Positions 63,633-64,000 of a stretch of 64,000 nt of DNA are shown here, piece after piece. The position numbers and the translations under genes are program-made. Below the pieces are notes generated by a model that saw only the letters and a list, made by a program, of their open reading frames with translations, had not been told where the DNA came from and searched no databases. Every line of letters begins with the position of its first letter. Within the stretch, counting starts at the first letter, position 1. This stretch comes from Chaetorhynchus papuensis (lineage: Eukaryota; Chordata; Aves; Passeriformes; Rhipiduridae), in assembly GCA_013396525.1 (NCBI GenBank), contig VWYX01000011.1, forward strand, positions 1,800,114-1,864,113, read 5' to 3'.

Positions 63633-64000
63633 CACTTCAACTTGCATCAGAATGATGCCTTAATGGTTTTTATCTCTTTAACTGTTTTTAAAAGCTCAAA
63701 TTATTCCTGGAATTTGTCATCTGGAAGAATGAAAGCAATTGCCCCTAATAAACAAATTGCTATTTTCCTTAAGTGTAAGAGCTCTGTGTTAGGAACAGTA
63801 GAGAACAATAGGGGCATTGCTTTCCTTAATCCACTGGGACGCATTATTTTCTGCAGAATAAACAAGAGGGTGATTCAAAGTGAACTTTGGTTTTGTAACT
63901 TTGTCATTGTGTGGCTTCATCTGCTGTGGGGGACACTCAGTGCTGGCCACCACAGGAGCAGGTGACCTCTGCCTCTGCTGCTTGACCCTGCTCTGAGCAA

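Larger units (their letters stand above)
62096..64000. other. Possible gene 3' part and non-coding DNA
   Basis: A good acceptor (TTTTTTCTATTTGCAG) before 62188 opens a frame-0 stretch of about 38 codons that stops near 62303, which could be a terminal exon. A second acceptor-like site before 63101 precedes SLDASSDLSVQQ. Neither is secure. A mildly CpG-enriched patch lies at 62281-62640, a T run at about 63058-63068 and a palindrome at 63603-63632. The 160-codon frame at 63483-63965 has no recognised domain. Confidence 0.4.

Noticed and set aside
63483..63965. 160-codon open frame near the window end
   Set aside because: Cys/Phe-rich peptide without a recognisable family; it spans the 30-base palindrome; chance length.
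1..64000. Search for tRNA/rRNA genes, CRISPR arrays or prokaryotic operons
   Set aside because: No cloverleaf B-box/T-arm signals, no rRNA blocks and no direct-repeat/spacer pattern were seen; the sequence is clearly vertebrate.

Overview
The window reads as ordinary euchromatic DNA from a bird. The main evidence is a set of CR1 LINE fragments with avian-type 3' ends (clear at 2879-3215, 35881-36008 and 42641-42809; older or weaker at 22690-22790 and 33137-33200). Two related avian-type LTRs, low overall repeat content and an AT-leaning composition (roughly 40% GC by eye) agree with this. Nothing looks prokaryotic: there are no operons, no ribosome-binding-site-led genes, no tRNA or rRNA genes and no CRISPR array. 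The exact bird group cannot be read from the sequence.

Most of the 64 kb is intronic or intergenic. The longest open frames are about 160-175 codons. With roughly six thousand stop-to-stop intervals over six frames, one or two that long are expected by chance, so open length alone is not evidence of a gene. The best coding evidence is two short intron-exon-intron blocks on the plus strand in the right half, at 43057-43132 and 62007-62095. Each has a good 3' splice site, a usable 5' splice site and exactly one open frame, and that frame encodes a helical, protein-like peptide. Their phases require at least one intervening exon of length 3n+2, and a 29-base candidate at 60490-60518 fits. A 31-base candidate at 42274-42304 fits just upstream. 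I could not recognise the protein. If these exons are real, much of the window is large introns of one plus-strand gene, possibly ending near the AATAAA at 62793.

Layout: 1-12 kb, AT-rich non-coding DNA with a CR1 fragment, a 15-unit CAG-type repeat and a decayed tandem duplication. 12.4-13.8 kb, a CpG-island-like block running into an LTR that is interrupted by a 538-base assembly gap. 13.8-37 kb, non-coding DNA with a possible conserved element (14.6-15.3 kb), a G-quadruplex motif, CR1 relics and a 79-base exact duplication around a single N that looks like an assembly artefact. 37.2-37.6 kb, a second, shorter copy of the same LTR with a 6-base flanking repeat. 42-43 kb, a CR1 3' end between the two upstream exon candidates. 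43-60 kb, intron-like DNA with a second gap, a 15-base minisatellite and a second G-quadruplex motif. 60-64 kb, the remaining exon candidates, a weak CpG-rich patch and a 30-base near-perfect palindrome.

I found no new multi-gene system. The most useful leads are the exon chain of an unidentified gene, the LTR with a CpG-rich edge and a gap that could hide viral sequence, and the assembly duplication.
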